From Xiamenia xianingshaonis (GTDB taxonomy: Bacteria; Actinomycetota; Coriobacteriia; Coriobacteriales; Eggerthellaceae): a DNA stretch of 64,000 bases. Shown here piece by piece: positions 16,354 to 27,790 of the stretch. The translations under genes were made by a program, and so were the position numbers. The first letter of the stretch is position 1; every line of letters begins with the position of its first letter. Below the pieces are notes generated by a model. That model was not told the DNA's origin. It worked only from the letters and a program-made list of their open reading frames with translations, and did no database searches. The stretch is from positions 434,001 through 498,000 of the forward strand of contig NZ_CP072829.1 of assembly GCF_017945865.1 (NCBI RefSeq), read 5' to 3'.

Positions 16354-16419
16354 AATTGAAGTATTTGAACAGGCCAGAAATCATGCCAGATGAGCAACGG
16401 TGTGCGGAAAGGACGAAAC

Positions 16420-17931
16420 GTGATCGGGTACGACATGGCCCAGCGAAACGGGCTGGGGAAGCGCGCGTATTTGTGCGAGCGGATTCGTAGCGACATTGCC
16501 GCAGGCGTTTTGGCGCCGGGCGAAAAGCTGCCGTCGCGTCGGGCCCTTGCCGATCTTTTGGATGTCAGCTCTTCCACGGTTGAGGAGGCGTATCGCCAGC
16601 TGGTTGCGGAAGGGTGCGTGGAGGTTCGCGAGCGAAGCGGCCATTTCGTGAGCTGGACGCCTCTGGCGGCTCGCGTTCGGGTCGACGCTGCGAAGCCATG
16701 GGAGCATGAGGCGCTTGAAGGGGCCGCCGGCGATCGTCGCTGCGGCGGAGGCTCGGCCGAGTGTGCGGGCGAAGCGGGCTCGAGCCGTGGCGTTGGCCCG
16801 GTCGGTTCGGCCGCCGCCGCGTGTCGTTTCGACTTGACGGGCGCGCGCGGCGCCCCGGGCGCATTTCCGCTCGATGCCTGGGCGAAGGCGCTGCGCCAGA
16901 CCCTCTCGCGGGAATCTGCCGCCGACTTGCTTGCGCCCGCCCCGGCGCGGGGCTGCCTGCGCCTGCGCGAGCAGATCAGCCGTTTCGTGCGCCAGACCCG
17001 CGGCATCGACGCTTCGCCCGACCGCATCGTGGTCGCTTCCGGCGCGCAAACGCTGTATTCCCTGGTCATCCAGCTGTTGGGACGCCAGGGCACGTGGGCT
17101 GTCGAAAATCCGGGGTATCCGCGCCTGTCGAGCATCTACCGCGCCCATGGCGTGCAGCTTTCCCAAGCGCCGCTTGACGACGAGGGGGTGTCGGTCGAGT
17201 GGCTTTATGCCAGCGAGGCCCGCGTTGCACACCTGATGCCTTCGCACCATTATCCCACGGGGGCCGTCACCAGCGCTTCTCGTCGCTACGAGCTTTTGGC
17301 CTGGGCTTCTCGCGGCGAGGACCGCTATCTCGTCGAAGACGACTACGATTGCGAGTTTCGCCTGTCCAAAGGCGCGCTGCCGCCGCTGGCCGGCCTGGAT
17401 GCCGCCGGGCGCGTGCTGTACGTGAACACCTTCTCGAAAACGATGGGGCCGTCGTTTCGTCTGGCCTATCTCGTGCTGCCGCCGGCGCTGTCGGACGCGT
17501 TCGACGAAAAGCTCGGCTTCTATTCGTCGACCGTGTCGACCATCGAATCGATCGCGTTCGCCCGCTTCATGGAAGAGGGGCATTTCGAGCGCCACGTGCG
17601 GCGCATGCGCAAAGCGGGAAGAGACGTGCGCGACGCGCTGACAGCGCGGCTGCAGTCGGGCCCTTTTCGCCAGACCCGCATTCGAAACGAGGACAACGGG
17701 CTGGGCTTTTTACTGGAGCTGCCCGCCTCGGCCGTGTCAAGCGGGCAGTCGTTGTCCCAGATGGCGCGCAGCAACGGCGTGGCCGTGCGAACGCTCGACC
17801 AGTTCTACGCCCATGGCGGTCCAGACAGGCTTGCCCGCGCCCGCAGAACGCTCGTCGTGGACTACAGCGCACTGGCGCAGGCAGACGTCGACGCGGTCGT
17901 TGCCGCTCTCGAGCAGGCGGTGTTTTCATAG
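16420..17931 (+). CDS. pdxR: MocR/PdxR-type regulator (GntR HTH + aminotransferase fold)
   Basis: About 503 residues. An N-terminal GntR winged helix (~15-80: YLCERIRSDIAAGVLAPGEK, LPSRRALADLLDVSSSTVEEA) is joined by an Ala/Gly-rich linker to a fold-type I aminotransferase domain with the PLP-lysine motif NTFSKTMGPSFRLAY and EDDYDCEFR. PdxR proteins sense PLP and control pdxST, which lie divergently next door. GTG 16420 is favoured because AAAGGA lies 6 nt upstream; an ATG at 16390 lacks a ribosome-binding site, and ATG 16435 is also possible. Confidence 0.9.
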   Translation: MIGYDMAQRNGLGKRAYLCERIRSDIAAGVLAPGEKLPSRRALADLLDVSSSTVEEAYRQLVAEGCVEVRERSGHFVSWTPLAARVRVDAAKPWEHEALEGAAGDRRCGGGSAECAGEAGSSRGVGPVGSAAAACRFDLTGARGAPGAFPLDAWAKALRQTLSRESAADLLAPAPARGCLRLREQISRFVRQTRGIDASPDRIVVASGAQTLYSLVIQLLGRQGTWAVENPGYPRLSSIYRAHGVQLSQAPLDDEGVSVEWLYASEARVAHLMPSHHYPTGAVTSASRRYELLAWASRGEDRYLVEDDYDCEFRLSKGALPPLAGLDAAGRVLYVNTFSKTMGPSFRLAYLVLPPALSDAFDEKLGFYSSTVSTIESIAFARFMEEGHFERHVRRMRKAGRDVRDALTARLQSGPFRQTRIRNEDNGLGFLLELPASAVSSGQSLSQMARSNGVAVRTLDQFYAHGGPDRLARARRTLVVDYSALAQADVDAVVAALEQAVFS

Positions 17932-17975
17932 CCCGTCGGTTTGCAGGTTCGCCGCCGAACTTGCCTTGCTGCCGC

Positions 17976-17996
17976 AGCCCGCCGCTTTGCGGGTTT
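17976..17996 (+). terminator. Weak terminator-like hairpin after pdxR
   Basis: AGCCCGC pairs with GCGGGTT (one wobble) over a 6-nt loop, with only three T at the end. It lies 45 bp after the pdxR stop. The rest of the 263-bp convergent gap to yeiH holds nothing I recognise. Confidence 0.35.
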
Positions 17997-18194
17997 GGCA
18001 GTGCAACGGACCGAGCTTTCATGACCTGCCGCAATGCGGATTCGGCGGGCTGCAGACCATGCTTCCGTGGCCCCTTGCGCTGCGAATTTGGCCGAGCGAC
18101 AAGCTTGCGACCTCGGCGGCGTAGTGCCCCGCTTCCGCGCCCTGCCGCCTTGCTTCTTCGGCGGGGCGACGGATGGCGCTGCTTCGCATTGCTC

Positions 18195-19331
18195 CTACCA
18201 CAGTCCCAGCAGGTGCTGCATCCCCAGGCTGACGGCGGCGATGCAGACCCAGCAGACCAGTCCCATCAACAGGGGCTTGCCGCCGCTTTTCACCAGTTTG
18301 ACGATGTCGGTGTTCAGCCCGATGGCGGCCATCGCCATGACGATGAAGAACTTCGACAGCGTTTTGAGCGGGCTGAATGCACTTGCGTCCACGCCGCAGG
18401 CCACGGCGACGGTCGTGACGACGCTTGCCACCAAGAAGAAGATGATGAAGCTCGGCAGTGCCCGTTTGAGCGAGAACCCTTGCGGGGCGTCTGCGCGCTT
18501 GGCGGCGCGTTCCTCGACTGCCGATATTTGGGACATGGCGTGCTGCTCGCCTGCCGCAGCCGCGCCCGGTGCCGCTTTGGCGCCATCTGCCGCAGCGGAG
18601 GCCTTGCCGTCGCGCTTGGCGACGAATATCGACAGCACCAGCGTAATGGGGATGATCGCAAGCGTTCGCGTCAGCTTCACGATGGTGGCGTCGTCGAGCG
18701 AATTCGCGCCCGGGTGCATGCCGTCCCATGCGGCTGCGGCGGCCGTTACCGATGACGTGTCGTTTACAGCCGTGCCTGCGAACAGGCCGAACCCTTCGTT
18801 CGACATGCCGAGCAGGTTGCCCAACGTGGGAAAGATGAGCGCTGCGATCACATTGAACAGGAAGATGACCGAAATGGCTTGGGCGACGTCTTCGTCTTTG
18901 GCGCGAATGACCGGCGCCGTTGCCGCAATGGCGCTGCCGCCGCAGATGGACGAGCCGACGCCGACGAGCGTGGCGATGGCGGCGTCGGTGTGCAGAAGGC
19001 GATGCATGATGAAGGCGGCGATCAGCGCGGTTGCGATGGTCGATGCGATGATGGGCAGCGATTCGGCGCCGACGCGGGCGATCTGGGCAAGGTTCAGGCC
19101 GAATCCGAGCAGTATGACCGCCCACTGCAACACTTTTTTGCCGGTGAAAGAAATGCCGGCCTGCGTGTTCCCGCGTTTCGGTTGGCTCCAAAACGCCGCG
19201 ATGCCCATGCCTGCCAGGATGGCGAACACCGGGCCGCCAACGATGGGCAGCGCTTCGCCAAGAAACCAGCACGGCAACGCGATGAGCAGGCATATCCCTA
19301 TGCCAGGGGCAAGCTGTTTGACGACGTTCAT
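18195..19331 (-). CDS. YeiH family putative sulfate/anion exporter
   Basis: 378 residues, about ten membrane segments, matching the YeiH (UPF0324) family: [70 protein letters not shown] and [16 protein letters not shown] 19331 is selected because AAGGAGGT is just upstream; the open frame extends further without family resemblance. An Ala-rich insert of about 50 residues lies in a cytosolic loop before the last four helices. Transport substrate is not proven for the family. No regulator adjoins it. Confidence 0.9.
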   Translation of the reverse strand: MNVVKQLAPGIGICLLIALPCWFLGEALPIVGGPVFAILAGMGIAAFWSQPKRGNTQAGISFTGKKVLQWAVILLGFGLNLAQIARVGAESLPIIASTIATALIAAFIMHRLLHTDAAIATLVGVGSSICGGSAIAATAPVIRAKDEDVAQAISVIFLFNVIAALIFPTLGNLLGMSNEGFGLFAGTAVNDTSSVTAAAAAWDGMHPGANSLDDATIVKLTRTLAIIPITLVLSIFVAKRDGKASAAADGAKAAPGAAAAGEQHAMSQISAVEERAAKRADAPQGFSLKRALPSFIIFFLVASVVTTVAVACGVDASAFSPLKTLSKFFIVMAMAAIGLNTDIVKLVKSGGKPLLMGLVCWVCIAAVSLGMQHLLGLW

Positions 19332-19541
19332 GGCACCTCCTTCATAATGCGCGGGGCCGAGTATAGCGCCGGGCAGTCGCCTTGTCCGGTGCGGCGGGCA
19401 AGCGTTTACGAAACGATAGGACACGCTTCGGTCAAACATGATCCTCAAAAGAAGGATCAAGTGTTCTATGAGTAATCGTGCCGCATCGCAATCATAGCGC
19501 AATTTCCGGAAGAAATCGAACAAAATTTCGAAATTTTTTAA

Positions 19542-19553
19542 GAACATGTGTTC
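19542..19553. promoter_or_regulatory. Putative LexA (SOS) box of uvrB
   Basis: GAACATGTGTTC fits GAAC-RNRY-GTTC. It lies just upstream of and touching the -35 region of the candidate uvrB promoter, where LexA would block transcription. uvrB is an SOS gene in Bacillus and many other bacteria. Confidence 0.7.
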
Positions 19554-19570
19554 CTTACGATTGAAAACTG

Positions 19571-19579
19571 TGATAGACT
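19571..19579 (+). promoter_or_regulatory. uvrB promoter, extended -10
   Basis: TGATAGACT is an extended -10 (TGn + TAGACT) 65 bp before the uvrB start; the 17-bp spaced -35 position holds only TTCCTT. Confidence 0.5.
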
Positions 19580-19643
19580 GCTTCCAGAAACTGAACGGGC
19601 TTGCATCGCCAGCCCGGAAAGCGCACAAAGCGAAGGGGTACGC

Positions 19644-21797
<2,154 letters not shown>

Positions 21798-22027
21798 GGA
21801 AAACAGCGATTAAAATGTATCAAAACTGTAATAAAGCCAAGTCAGCGGACCATCTATGCTCATTATGTGCAAAAAATAAGTTGCTACAACCAAGGGTGGT
21901 GCCTTCGCGCCATAATGCCCTAATGACTTCTTCCTCGGAAAACGTAAGGGGGACAGCGTTTCGGCAATAGGGAGGCTGTCATCTGCAGGTAGAAGTAGTT
22001 GTACAAGTACTAGGGAGGTATACATCT

Positions 22028-23455
22028 ATGTATAAGTATCGTCGTCTGAGGACTGCTGGCGTCCTTGCACTCTCGGTGGCACTGGGCGGTTGCATGGTGG
22101 CCTGCTCTTCCGACGGTGGGAGCGAACCGGCTCCTGACGGTGTCGACAACGCGGTCACGGACACGTCCGAAGGCGTTGCCGCAACGGTGAACGGGACCGA
22201 GATCGGCGAAAAGGCCGTGACCGATTACATCGCTGATTTCCGTGCTTCTGCGAGCCTTGAGGATGATGCCGCTTGGGCCGAATGGATGACCTCGAACAGC
22301 TACACGCCTGAGTCCGTCCGCGAAGACGTCATCGATTACTACGCCAATGACATTCTGCTCCGCGCCGCTGCCAGCGAATATGGCATCACGGTCGAGCAGG
22401 CCGAGATCGACGAGGAACTTGCTTCGGTTCGCGAGCAGTTCGACAGCGATGAAGCTTGGCAGGAAGCCCTTGAGGCGTCCAACTTCACCGAAGAAGAGTA
22501 CAAAGAGACCGTTCTTGAGCCGAACCTGCTGCAGGAGAAGCTGTCCGAGGCCGTTGCTGCCGAATCCGGCGAGGGCGAAGGCGCAGCCGAGGGCGAAGGC
22601 ACGGGCTCGTCCGACGAAGACCTGCTGGCTGCCGCCCAGGAATACGAAGATCTCTTCGACGGAGCTCGTCGTTCCAGCCACATCCTGTTTGCTGCTGAAG
22701 ACGCCGAAAAGGCTCAGGAAGTGCTCGACCAGATCAATGCTGGCGAGATCACCTTTGAAGAGGCTGCGACCCAGTACTCCACCGACACGGGCTCTGCCGA
22801 GGCCGGCGGCGATGTGGGTTGGGACTGCTTCACCACCTTTGTCGACGAATACCAGACCGCGCTTGACGGCCTCGAGAAGGACCAGGTTTCCGGTCTGGTT
22901 GAGAGCGAGTTCGGCACGCACATCATCAAGTGCACCGACATCTACGTCGTTCCCGAGGGCGGCATCACCGATGTGAGCCAGCTTCCTGAGGAATTCCAGG
23001 AGCAGCTGAAGTCCCAGGCCGAAAGCGCCGAGAGCAGCTCGTTCGACACCTGGTTCGAAGAGTATCGCAGCAAGGCCGAAATCGTCGTGAACCCGATGCC
23101 CGAAGGCTTGCCGTACGACATCGACATGAGCGCGTACGAGACTACGGCCGAGGGCGAAGAAGGCGCGCTTGAGGACGCGGCCGTCGACGGGGAGAACGCT
23201 GCGACGGACGCCGAAGCCGCCGAAGGCGAGGCCGCTGCGGGCGACGAAGCTGCCGCCGGCGAGGCTGCCGATGCGGCTGATGCGAACGCCGAAGCCGCTG
23301 CCGACGCCGAAGCGGGCGCCGAGGCTGCTGCTGAAGAAGGCGCCGAAGCTGAGGCCGGCGCTGCTGAAGCTGCCGCCGAAACCCCGGAAGCCCCTGCGGC
23401 TGCTGAGGAAGGCGCCGACGCTGCTGCCGAAACCGGCGAAGCGGCTGCCGAATAG
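22028..23455 (+). CDS. PrsA/SurA-like lipoprotein peptidyl-prolyl isomerase
   Basis: 475 residues. An N-terminal signal with a possible lipobox (ALGGC or MVAC within residues 18-27) indicates an anchored extracellular lipoprotein. A SurA-N-like helical part (~50-190, starting ATVNGTEIGEKAVTDYI) precedes a parvulin domain (~215-305: SSHILFAAEDAEKAQEVL, GGDVGWDCF, FGTHIIKC). The last ~95 residues are almost only Ala, Glu, Gly and Asp. It should help fold exported proteins. A good Shine-Dalgarno (GGGAGG) precedes ATG 22028; a strong terminator follows. Confidence 0.9.
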   Translation: MYKYRRLRTAGVLALSVALGGCMVACSSDGGSEPAPDGVDNAVTDTSEGVAATVNGTEIGEKAVTDYIADFRASASLEDDAAWAEWMTSNSYTPESVREDVIDYYANDILLRAAASEYGITVEQAEIDEELASVREQFDSDEAWQEALEASNFTEEEYKETVLEPNLLQEKLSEAVAAESGEGEGAAEGEGTGSSDEDLLAAAQEYEDLFDGARRSSHILFAAEDAEKAQEVLDQINAGEITFEEAATQYSTDTGSAEAGGDVGWDCFTTFVDEYQTALDGLEKDQVSGLVESEFGTHIIKCTDIYVVPEGGITDVSQLPEEFQEQLKSQAESAESSSFDTWFEEYRSKAEIVVNPMPEGLPYDIDMSAYETTAEGEEGALEDAAVDGENAATDAEAAEGEAAAGDEAAAGEAADAADANAEAAADAEAGAEAAAEEGAEAEAGAAEAAAETPEAPAAAEEGADAAAETGEAAAE

Positions 23456-23507
23456 CGCAGCGCCTGTTCGGGAGGCACAACGAAGCGTAACAACTAGGCT
23501 TCATATC

Positions 23508-23543
23508 ATGCCCCTGCATCGGATGATGCGGGGGCATCTTTTA
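23508..23543 (+). terminator. Terminator of the PrsA-like gene
   Basis: ATGCCCCTGCATC pairs with GATGCGGGGGCAT (one wobble) around a 4-nt loop, followed by CTTTTATATT. Confidence 0.9.
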
Positions 23544-23606
23544 TATTGTCACCGTATATGTGCGACAGTGGAGACAAAACCTGGACGAGGCCATAAGGAG
23601 GCGATT

Positions 23607-25916
23607 ATGGCAAGGGAGACGAATCGGGGCGTGCAGGCGTCACGGAATTTCAGGAATTCATCGTTTCGGTTGCCGACAGTGGTTGCGGTGCTGCTGATCG
23701 TTTTGCTGCTCGTCTTCTACGCGACGGCTTTTACGAACGTCAACGCCATTACCGGCTCCATTGAGTCGCTGCGCGCCACGGCGTATCCCGTGTCGGTCGC
23801 AGCCGGCCGCGTGGAAACGCTGCTCGTCCAGCTGGGGACCATTGCCGAGCGGCCGGTGTATGCGCGTTCGGCAGCCTCTATCGAAAGCCTGCGGGAAACC
23901 TACGACTCCATCAATGAAAACCTGCAGAAGAACTTCGACGTCATTCTTGAGAACCATACCGGGCACAGCGAGGAAGAGGCAGAAGGCATCAAACGGGGAT
24001 ACGCCAAGCTTCAAAGCCTGATGGAGGAATACATTGCGCTTTGCGCGGACGAGTCGGCTTCCAACGAGGACGTTGCGAAGTTCAACCGAGAGCGCCTCAC
24101 TCCGTTGGTGAACCATCTGCTCGCCATCGACGTCGGCGTTCTTGCCGAGGCAACCGACAATGTCGATGACCTGTATACGTATAGTTTGCGCCTGGGCAAC
24201 CAGACGCTCGTGTGGGCAAGCGTGCTGATGGCCGCCGTCCTTGCGGCGCTGACGATCTACCTGACGCTTCTCGGGCGTTGGCGCCGGCAGCAGGAACACC
24301 TGCAAGAATCGCTTGAGCAGGCCCTTGTCATGGCCGAGAATGCGAACGAGGCCAAATCGGTCTTCCTCTCCAACATGTCGCACGACATCCGCACGCCGAT
24401 GAACGCCATCGTGGGCTTGACGACCATCGCGCGGTCGCACCTTGACGACAGCGAGCGCACCGAAGAATGCCTCGAGCGTATAGCCCTTGCGTCAAAACAC
24501 CTGTTGTGCCTGATCAACGACGTGTTGGATATGTCGAAGATCGAAAGCGGCAAGATCGCCCTCAATGAAGACGCCTTCAACTTCCCCGAATCCATCGACG
24601 AGGTCGTCACTATCGTGCAGCCGCAGGTGCGGGCGAAACACTTGCATTTCGAAGTGGTGACGCACAACATGGAAAGCGAGCGGGTGGTCGGCGACTCCAT
24701 GCGCATCAATCAGGCGCTTGTAAACCTTATCGGCAACGCGGTCAAGTACACGCCGCCCCAAGGCACCGTCCGCTTCACCATTTCAGAAGGGCAGAGCGAC
24801 CTTTCGGGCTGCCGCTTGTTCACGTTTGTGGTGCAGGACACGGGCATCGGCATGTCGAAAGAGTTCGTCAAGCGCATGTTCGACCCGTTCGAGCGCGAAT
24901 CGGAGGTCGAGCAGAGCAACATTGAAGGCACGGGCCTGGGAATGGCCATCACGAAGAACGTCATTGCGATGATGGGCGGCACCATCGAAGTCGAAAGCGA
25001 GCTGGGCGTCGGCAGCACGTTCACGGTCAAAGTGCCGCTTCGCGTGGCGCCCGAGCCCGAGCGGCCCGACATGCGGCCTTTGCGCGGCCGTCGCGTGCTG
25101 GTGGTCGACAACGACACAGACGTGTGCGCAGAGGCGGTTTCCCTGCTTGTCGGTTTGGGCCTGCGCGGCGATTCGGCGGGCAGCGGCTATGTGGCGCTTG
25201 AGATGCTTGCGAAGGCGCGGCAAGAGGGCGACCCGTATGCGGCGGTCATCCTCGACTGGGTGATGCCGGGCATGGGCGGCATCGAAACGGCGCAGGCCAT
25301 CCATCGCGAGCAGGGTGCCGATGTGCCGATCGTGCTGCTGTCCGCCTACAACTGGGAGGAAGTGGAAGACGCGGCGCAGCAGGCAGGCATCTCGCTGTTC
25401 GTGACGAAGCCCCTGTTCAAGTCGAAGCTCTGCGAAGTGCTGCGCGCAGCGACGGACCTTGAAGGGCATCGGCGGAAGAAAAAGGAGAAGCGGTCGGTCC
25501 GCGTGGAGGGCCGCGTGCTGCTCGTCGAGGACAACGAGCTGAACCGCGAAATCGCGCACGAGCTGATCAGCCGGCGTGGCGCCCAGGTCGAAGAGGCGCA
25601 CGACGGCGACGAGGCGATAGACATGGTGCTCAAAGCGCCGGAAGGCTACTATGACCTGGTGTTCATGGACATGAAGATGCCGCATATGGACGGCGTCGAG
25701 GCAACGCGCGAAATCTGCCGCCGCGCCGCCGAAGAAGGGCTGCACGTGCCGCCGATCGTCGCAATGACGGCGAACGCCTTCAGTGACGACCGGAAGAGCG
25801 CGCTCGATGCGGGCATGAGCGACTTTCTGTCGAAGCCGGTCGACGTGCGTGAGCTCGACCGCGTTCTCGAGCGCTGCCTGCGGTCGGTCGACGACGGAAT
25901 TGCGACGAAGGAATAA
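23607..25916 (+). CDS. Hybrid sensor histidine kinase with two receiver domains
   Basis: 769 residues. Two membrane segments (~23-42 and 201-222) enclose a helical extracytoplasmic sensor of about 155 residues. HisKA has the phosphoacceptor His259 in FLSNMSHDIRTPMNAIVG; the ATPase part has GNAVKYTP, DTGIGMSKEF and GTGLGMAI. Two receivers follow: REC1 (VLVVDNDTD, acceptor Asp in ILDWVMPGM) and REC2 (VLLVEDNELN, FMDMKMPHMDG, VAMTANAF). ATG 23607 has AAGGAGG 5 nt upstream; the open frame reaching into prsA upstream is not used. A TRIC-like membrane gene follows after 6 bp. No separate response regulator is adjacent, so the phosphorelay output is unknown. Confidence 0.93.
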   Translation: MARETNRGVQASRNFRNSSFRLPTVVAVLLIVLLLVFYATAFTNVNAITGSIESLRATAYPVSVAAGRVETLLVQLGTIAERPVYARSAASIESLRETYDSINENLQKNFDVILENHTGHSEEEAEGIKRGYAKLQSLMEEYIALCADESASNEDVAKFNRERLTPLVNHLLAIDVGVLAEATDNVDDLYTYSLRLGNQTLVWASVLMAAVLAALTIYLTLLGRWRRQQEHLQESLEQALVMAENANEAKSVFLSNMSHDIRTPMNAIVGLTTIARSHLDDSERTEECLERIALASKHLLCLINDVLDMSKIESGKIALNEDAFNFPESIDEVVTIVQPQVRAKHLHFEVVTHNMESERVVGDSMRINQALVNLIGNAVKYTPPQGTVRFTISEGQSDLSGCRLFTFVVQDTGIGMSKEFVKRMFDPFERESEVEQSNIEGTGLGMAITKNVIAMMGGTIEVESELGVGSTFTVKVPLRVAPEPERPDMRPLRGRRVLVVDNDTDVCAEAVSLLVGLGLRGDSAGSGYVALEMLAKARQEGDPYAAVILDWVMPGMGGIETAQAIHREQGADVPIVLLSAYNWEEVEDAAQQAGISLFVTKPLFKSKLCEVLRAATDLEGHRRKKKEKRSVRVEGRVLLVEDNELNREIAHELISRRGAQVEEAHDGDEAIDMVLKAPEGYYDLVFMDMKMPHMDGVEATREICRRAAEEGLHVPPIVAMTANAFSDDRKSALDAGMSDFLSKPVDVRELDRVLERCLRSVDDGIATKE

Positions 25917-25922
25917 CGTGCC

Positions 25923-26843
25923 ATGGACGCTGCACCGCTGATCGATTCGCTGTTCTCTGACGGGCGCATGCTGGAAATCCCCTGGAGCATCGATTACTTT
26001 TCGGTGCTCGTCGGCGTGCTGACCGGCGCCTTGTTCGCGTGCGACCGCCGCCTCGACATTGTCGGAACGGTCGCATCAGGCCTGCTCACGGCCTATGGCG
26101 GGGGCATCACGCGCGACCTGCTCATGCAGAGCCACGGGGTGTATTTCACGTCCGACCCGAATCTGATCCTCATCTGCGTCGCGCTGTGCTTCTTTGTGTT
26201 CTACTTTCGGGGGCTATTTCGCCATCTGGAAGCCACCGTGTTTTTCGCCGATGCTCTGTCGGTGGGGCTGTTTGCGCTGGCGGGGGCGAGCAAAGCCTTC
26301 GAGTGCGGCTACGGCGTGGTGATGACCGTCATCTTCGGAGCCATTACGTCGGTCGGCGGCGGAGCGTTGCGCGACATGAGCGTCGGGGAGACGCCGGGCA
26401 TCTTCCAGAGCAGCAATTTTTACGCGGTGGCCGGCCTCGGCGGGTCTGCGGCGTTCACGCTGCTGGCGTTTTTGCAGGCGCCGCTTGTCATCGCAGGCAT
26501 CGTGTGCGTGTTCGTCGTGTTCTCGCTGCGCTACTGGAGCGTGTACTTCGACTGGAAGACCACGAGCGATCCGGTCTTGTCGCAGCATTTGCGCAGCGGA
26601 GCAGGGAAGATGGGCCGCAGCTTGAAGTCGGTGGGACAGCGGGCGCTGCGGTTCGTCTCGTCGGTGGTCGCCGTGTTCCTGCATGCCGGCGGCACCGAAA
26701 AAGCGATGAAGGCGCAGCGTCCGAAGCTGTCGTGGCGCCAGCGGAAAGGCCGCGGCTGGTCGCAGGCGGGCCGTCCCGAGCGCGAGGCGCCGAGCGAAGA
26801 GGCGCCAAAACCGCCTGATGGCGGGCACGAAGAGCCGACATAG
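25923..26843 (+). CDS. TRIC/UPF0126 family membrane protein
   Basis: 306 residues, about seven membrane segments in two related halves, each with a glycine-rich helix break (YGGGITRDLL near 60 and GGGALRDMSVGETPGIF near 145) typical of the bacterial TRIC (YadS/YicG) channels. The last ~90 residues are basic then acidic and probably cytosolic, longer than usual for the family. It starts 6 bp after the hybrid kinase, which suggests shared expression. TRIC proteins conduct monovalent cations; some family members are proposed to transport glycine. Confidence 0.88.
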   Translation: MDAAPLIDSLFSDGRMLEIPWSIDYFSVLVGVLTGALFACDRRLDIVGTVASGLLTAYGGGITRDLLMQSHGVYFTSDPNLILICVALCFFVFYFRGLFRHLEATVFFADALSVGLFALAGASKAFECGYGVVMTVIFGAITSVGGGALRDMSVGETPGIFQSSNFYAVAGLGGSAAFTLLAFLQAPLVIAGIVCVFVVFSLRYWSVYFDWKTTSDPVLSQHLRSGAGKMGRSLKSVGQRALRFVSSVVAVFLHAGGTEKAMKAQRPKLSWRQRKGRGWSQAGRPEREAPSEEAPKPPDGGHEEPT

Positions 26844-26991
26844 GCGAATCGCAGGCGGGCACGCCGTCCTCCGTTGTCCTCGGAGCGGCGCCAGGGCTGC
26901 CGGGAGGCCTCGCCGCCGCTGCCGCCTGTGCGCTTTGTGCGCCTCTGTCGAAGATGCGGCGGTTCGGGCTGGGGGCGGCCGGGTGTTTCGG

Positions 26992-26997
26992 TACAAT
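26992..26997 (+). promoter_or_regulatory. Candidate -10 of rlmB
   Basis: TACAAT 35 bp before the rlmB ATG, without a clear -35. Confidence 0.4.
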
Positions 26998-27031
26998 GGC
27001 TCAACACGAATTGCGTTACGAAAGGCTGTTC

Positions 27032-27784
27032 ATGGCTGACTACATCGAAGGAAAACGCCCGGTCATCGAGGCGTTCCGTGCACGAGTTCCGCTGAAGGCC
27101 GTCTATCTTGGCGACTTTGTGAAGCGCGACGCCCTGGTCAACGACATCATGCGCAAAGCGAAGCGCGAAGGCGTGCGCATCGACATGGTGCCGCGCAGCT
27201 TCCTTGACGACCGCTCGGAGCGCGGCAGCCACCAGGGCGTTTTGGCTGAAACGAAGCCCTACCCCTACGTGGGCATCGGCGAGATCATCGCCGCCGCCGA
27301 CGAATACGCCGCCGCGCACGACGGCCGCGCCCTGGTCGTGATGCTCGACCACATCACCGACACCGGCAACTTCGGCGCCGTCGTGCGCAGCGCTGAAGCA
27401 GTCGGCGCGACCGGCCTGGTCATCCCGAACAAGCGCAGCGTCCGCGTCGAGGCGTCCACGTACAAGACCTCTGCCGGCGCCATCGCCGCGATGCCGGTGG
27501 CGCAGGTGTCGAACCTCGTGCAGTCCATCGAGCGTTTGAAGAAGGCCGGTTTCTGGGTGGCGGCCGCCACCGAGCACACCGACGAGGTCATCTGGAAGAC
27601 GAACCTCAAGGGCAAGATCGCGCTCGTCATGGGCAACGAACAGGAAGGCGTCTCGCGCCTCGTGCTCGAGCACTGTGACCTGTTCGCGAAGCTGCCCCTT
27701 GAAGGGACCATCGCGTCGCTCAACGTCGCGCAGGCGGCCACGGCGTGCATGTACGAATGGCTCCGTCAAAACATCGCCGTGTAA
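27032..27784 (+). CDS. rlmB: TrmH-family rRNA 2'-O-methyltransferase (RlmB-like)
   Basis: 250 residues. It has the SpoU substrate-binding start (YIEGKRPVIEAF) and the three SPOUT knot motifs: LDHITDTGNFGAVVRSAEA, LVMGNEQEGVSRLV, and LPLEGTIASLNVAQAATA. Proteins of this type methylate a ribose in 23S rRNA (G2251 for RlmB). ATG 27032 follows GAAAGG; the open frame starting at 26954 includes the promoter and is rejected. The YacP-like gene follows after 6 bp, as in Firmicutes. Confidence 0.88.
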   Translation: MADYIEGKRPVIEAFRARVPLKAVYLGDFVKRDALVNDIMRKAKREGVRIDMVPRSFLDDRSERGSHQGVLAETKPYPYVGIGEIIAAADEYAAAHDGRALVVMLDHITDTGNFGAVVRSAEAVGATGLVIPNKRSVRVEASTYKTSAGAIAAMPVAQVSNLVQSIERLKKAGFWVAAATEHTDEVIWKTNLKGKIALVMGNEQEGVSRLVLEHCDLFAKLPLEGTIASLNVAQAATACMYEWLRQNIAV

Positions 27785-27790
27785 CGTGTC

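Larger units (their letters stand above)
19332..19643. other. yeiH-uvrB divergent intergenic region
   Basis: 312 bp, clearly more AT-rich between about 19480 and 19590. It contains the SOS-type box and extended -10 of uvrB; no gene is evident. Confidence 0.6.

Noticed and set aside
21815-21970. 51-codon Cys-containing frame between uvrB and the PrsA-like gene (MYQNCNKAKSADHLCSLC...)
   Set aside because: Poorly spaced ribosome-binding site, ordinary sequence afterwards, and it fills the PrsA promoter region.
23169-23606. Upstream extension of the hybrid kinase overlapping the PrsA-like gene
   Set aside because: It is the other frame of the Ala/Glu tail and crosses a strong terminator; ATG 23607 has the ribosome-binding site.
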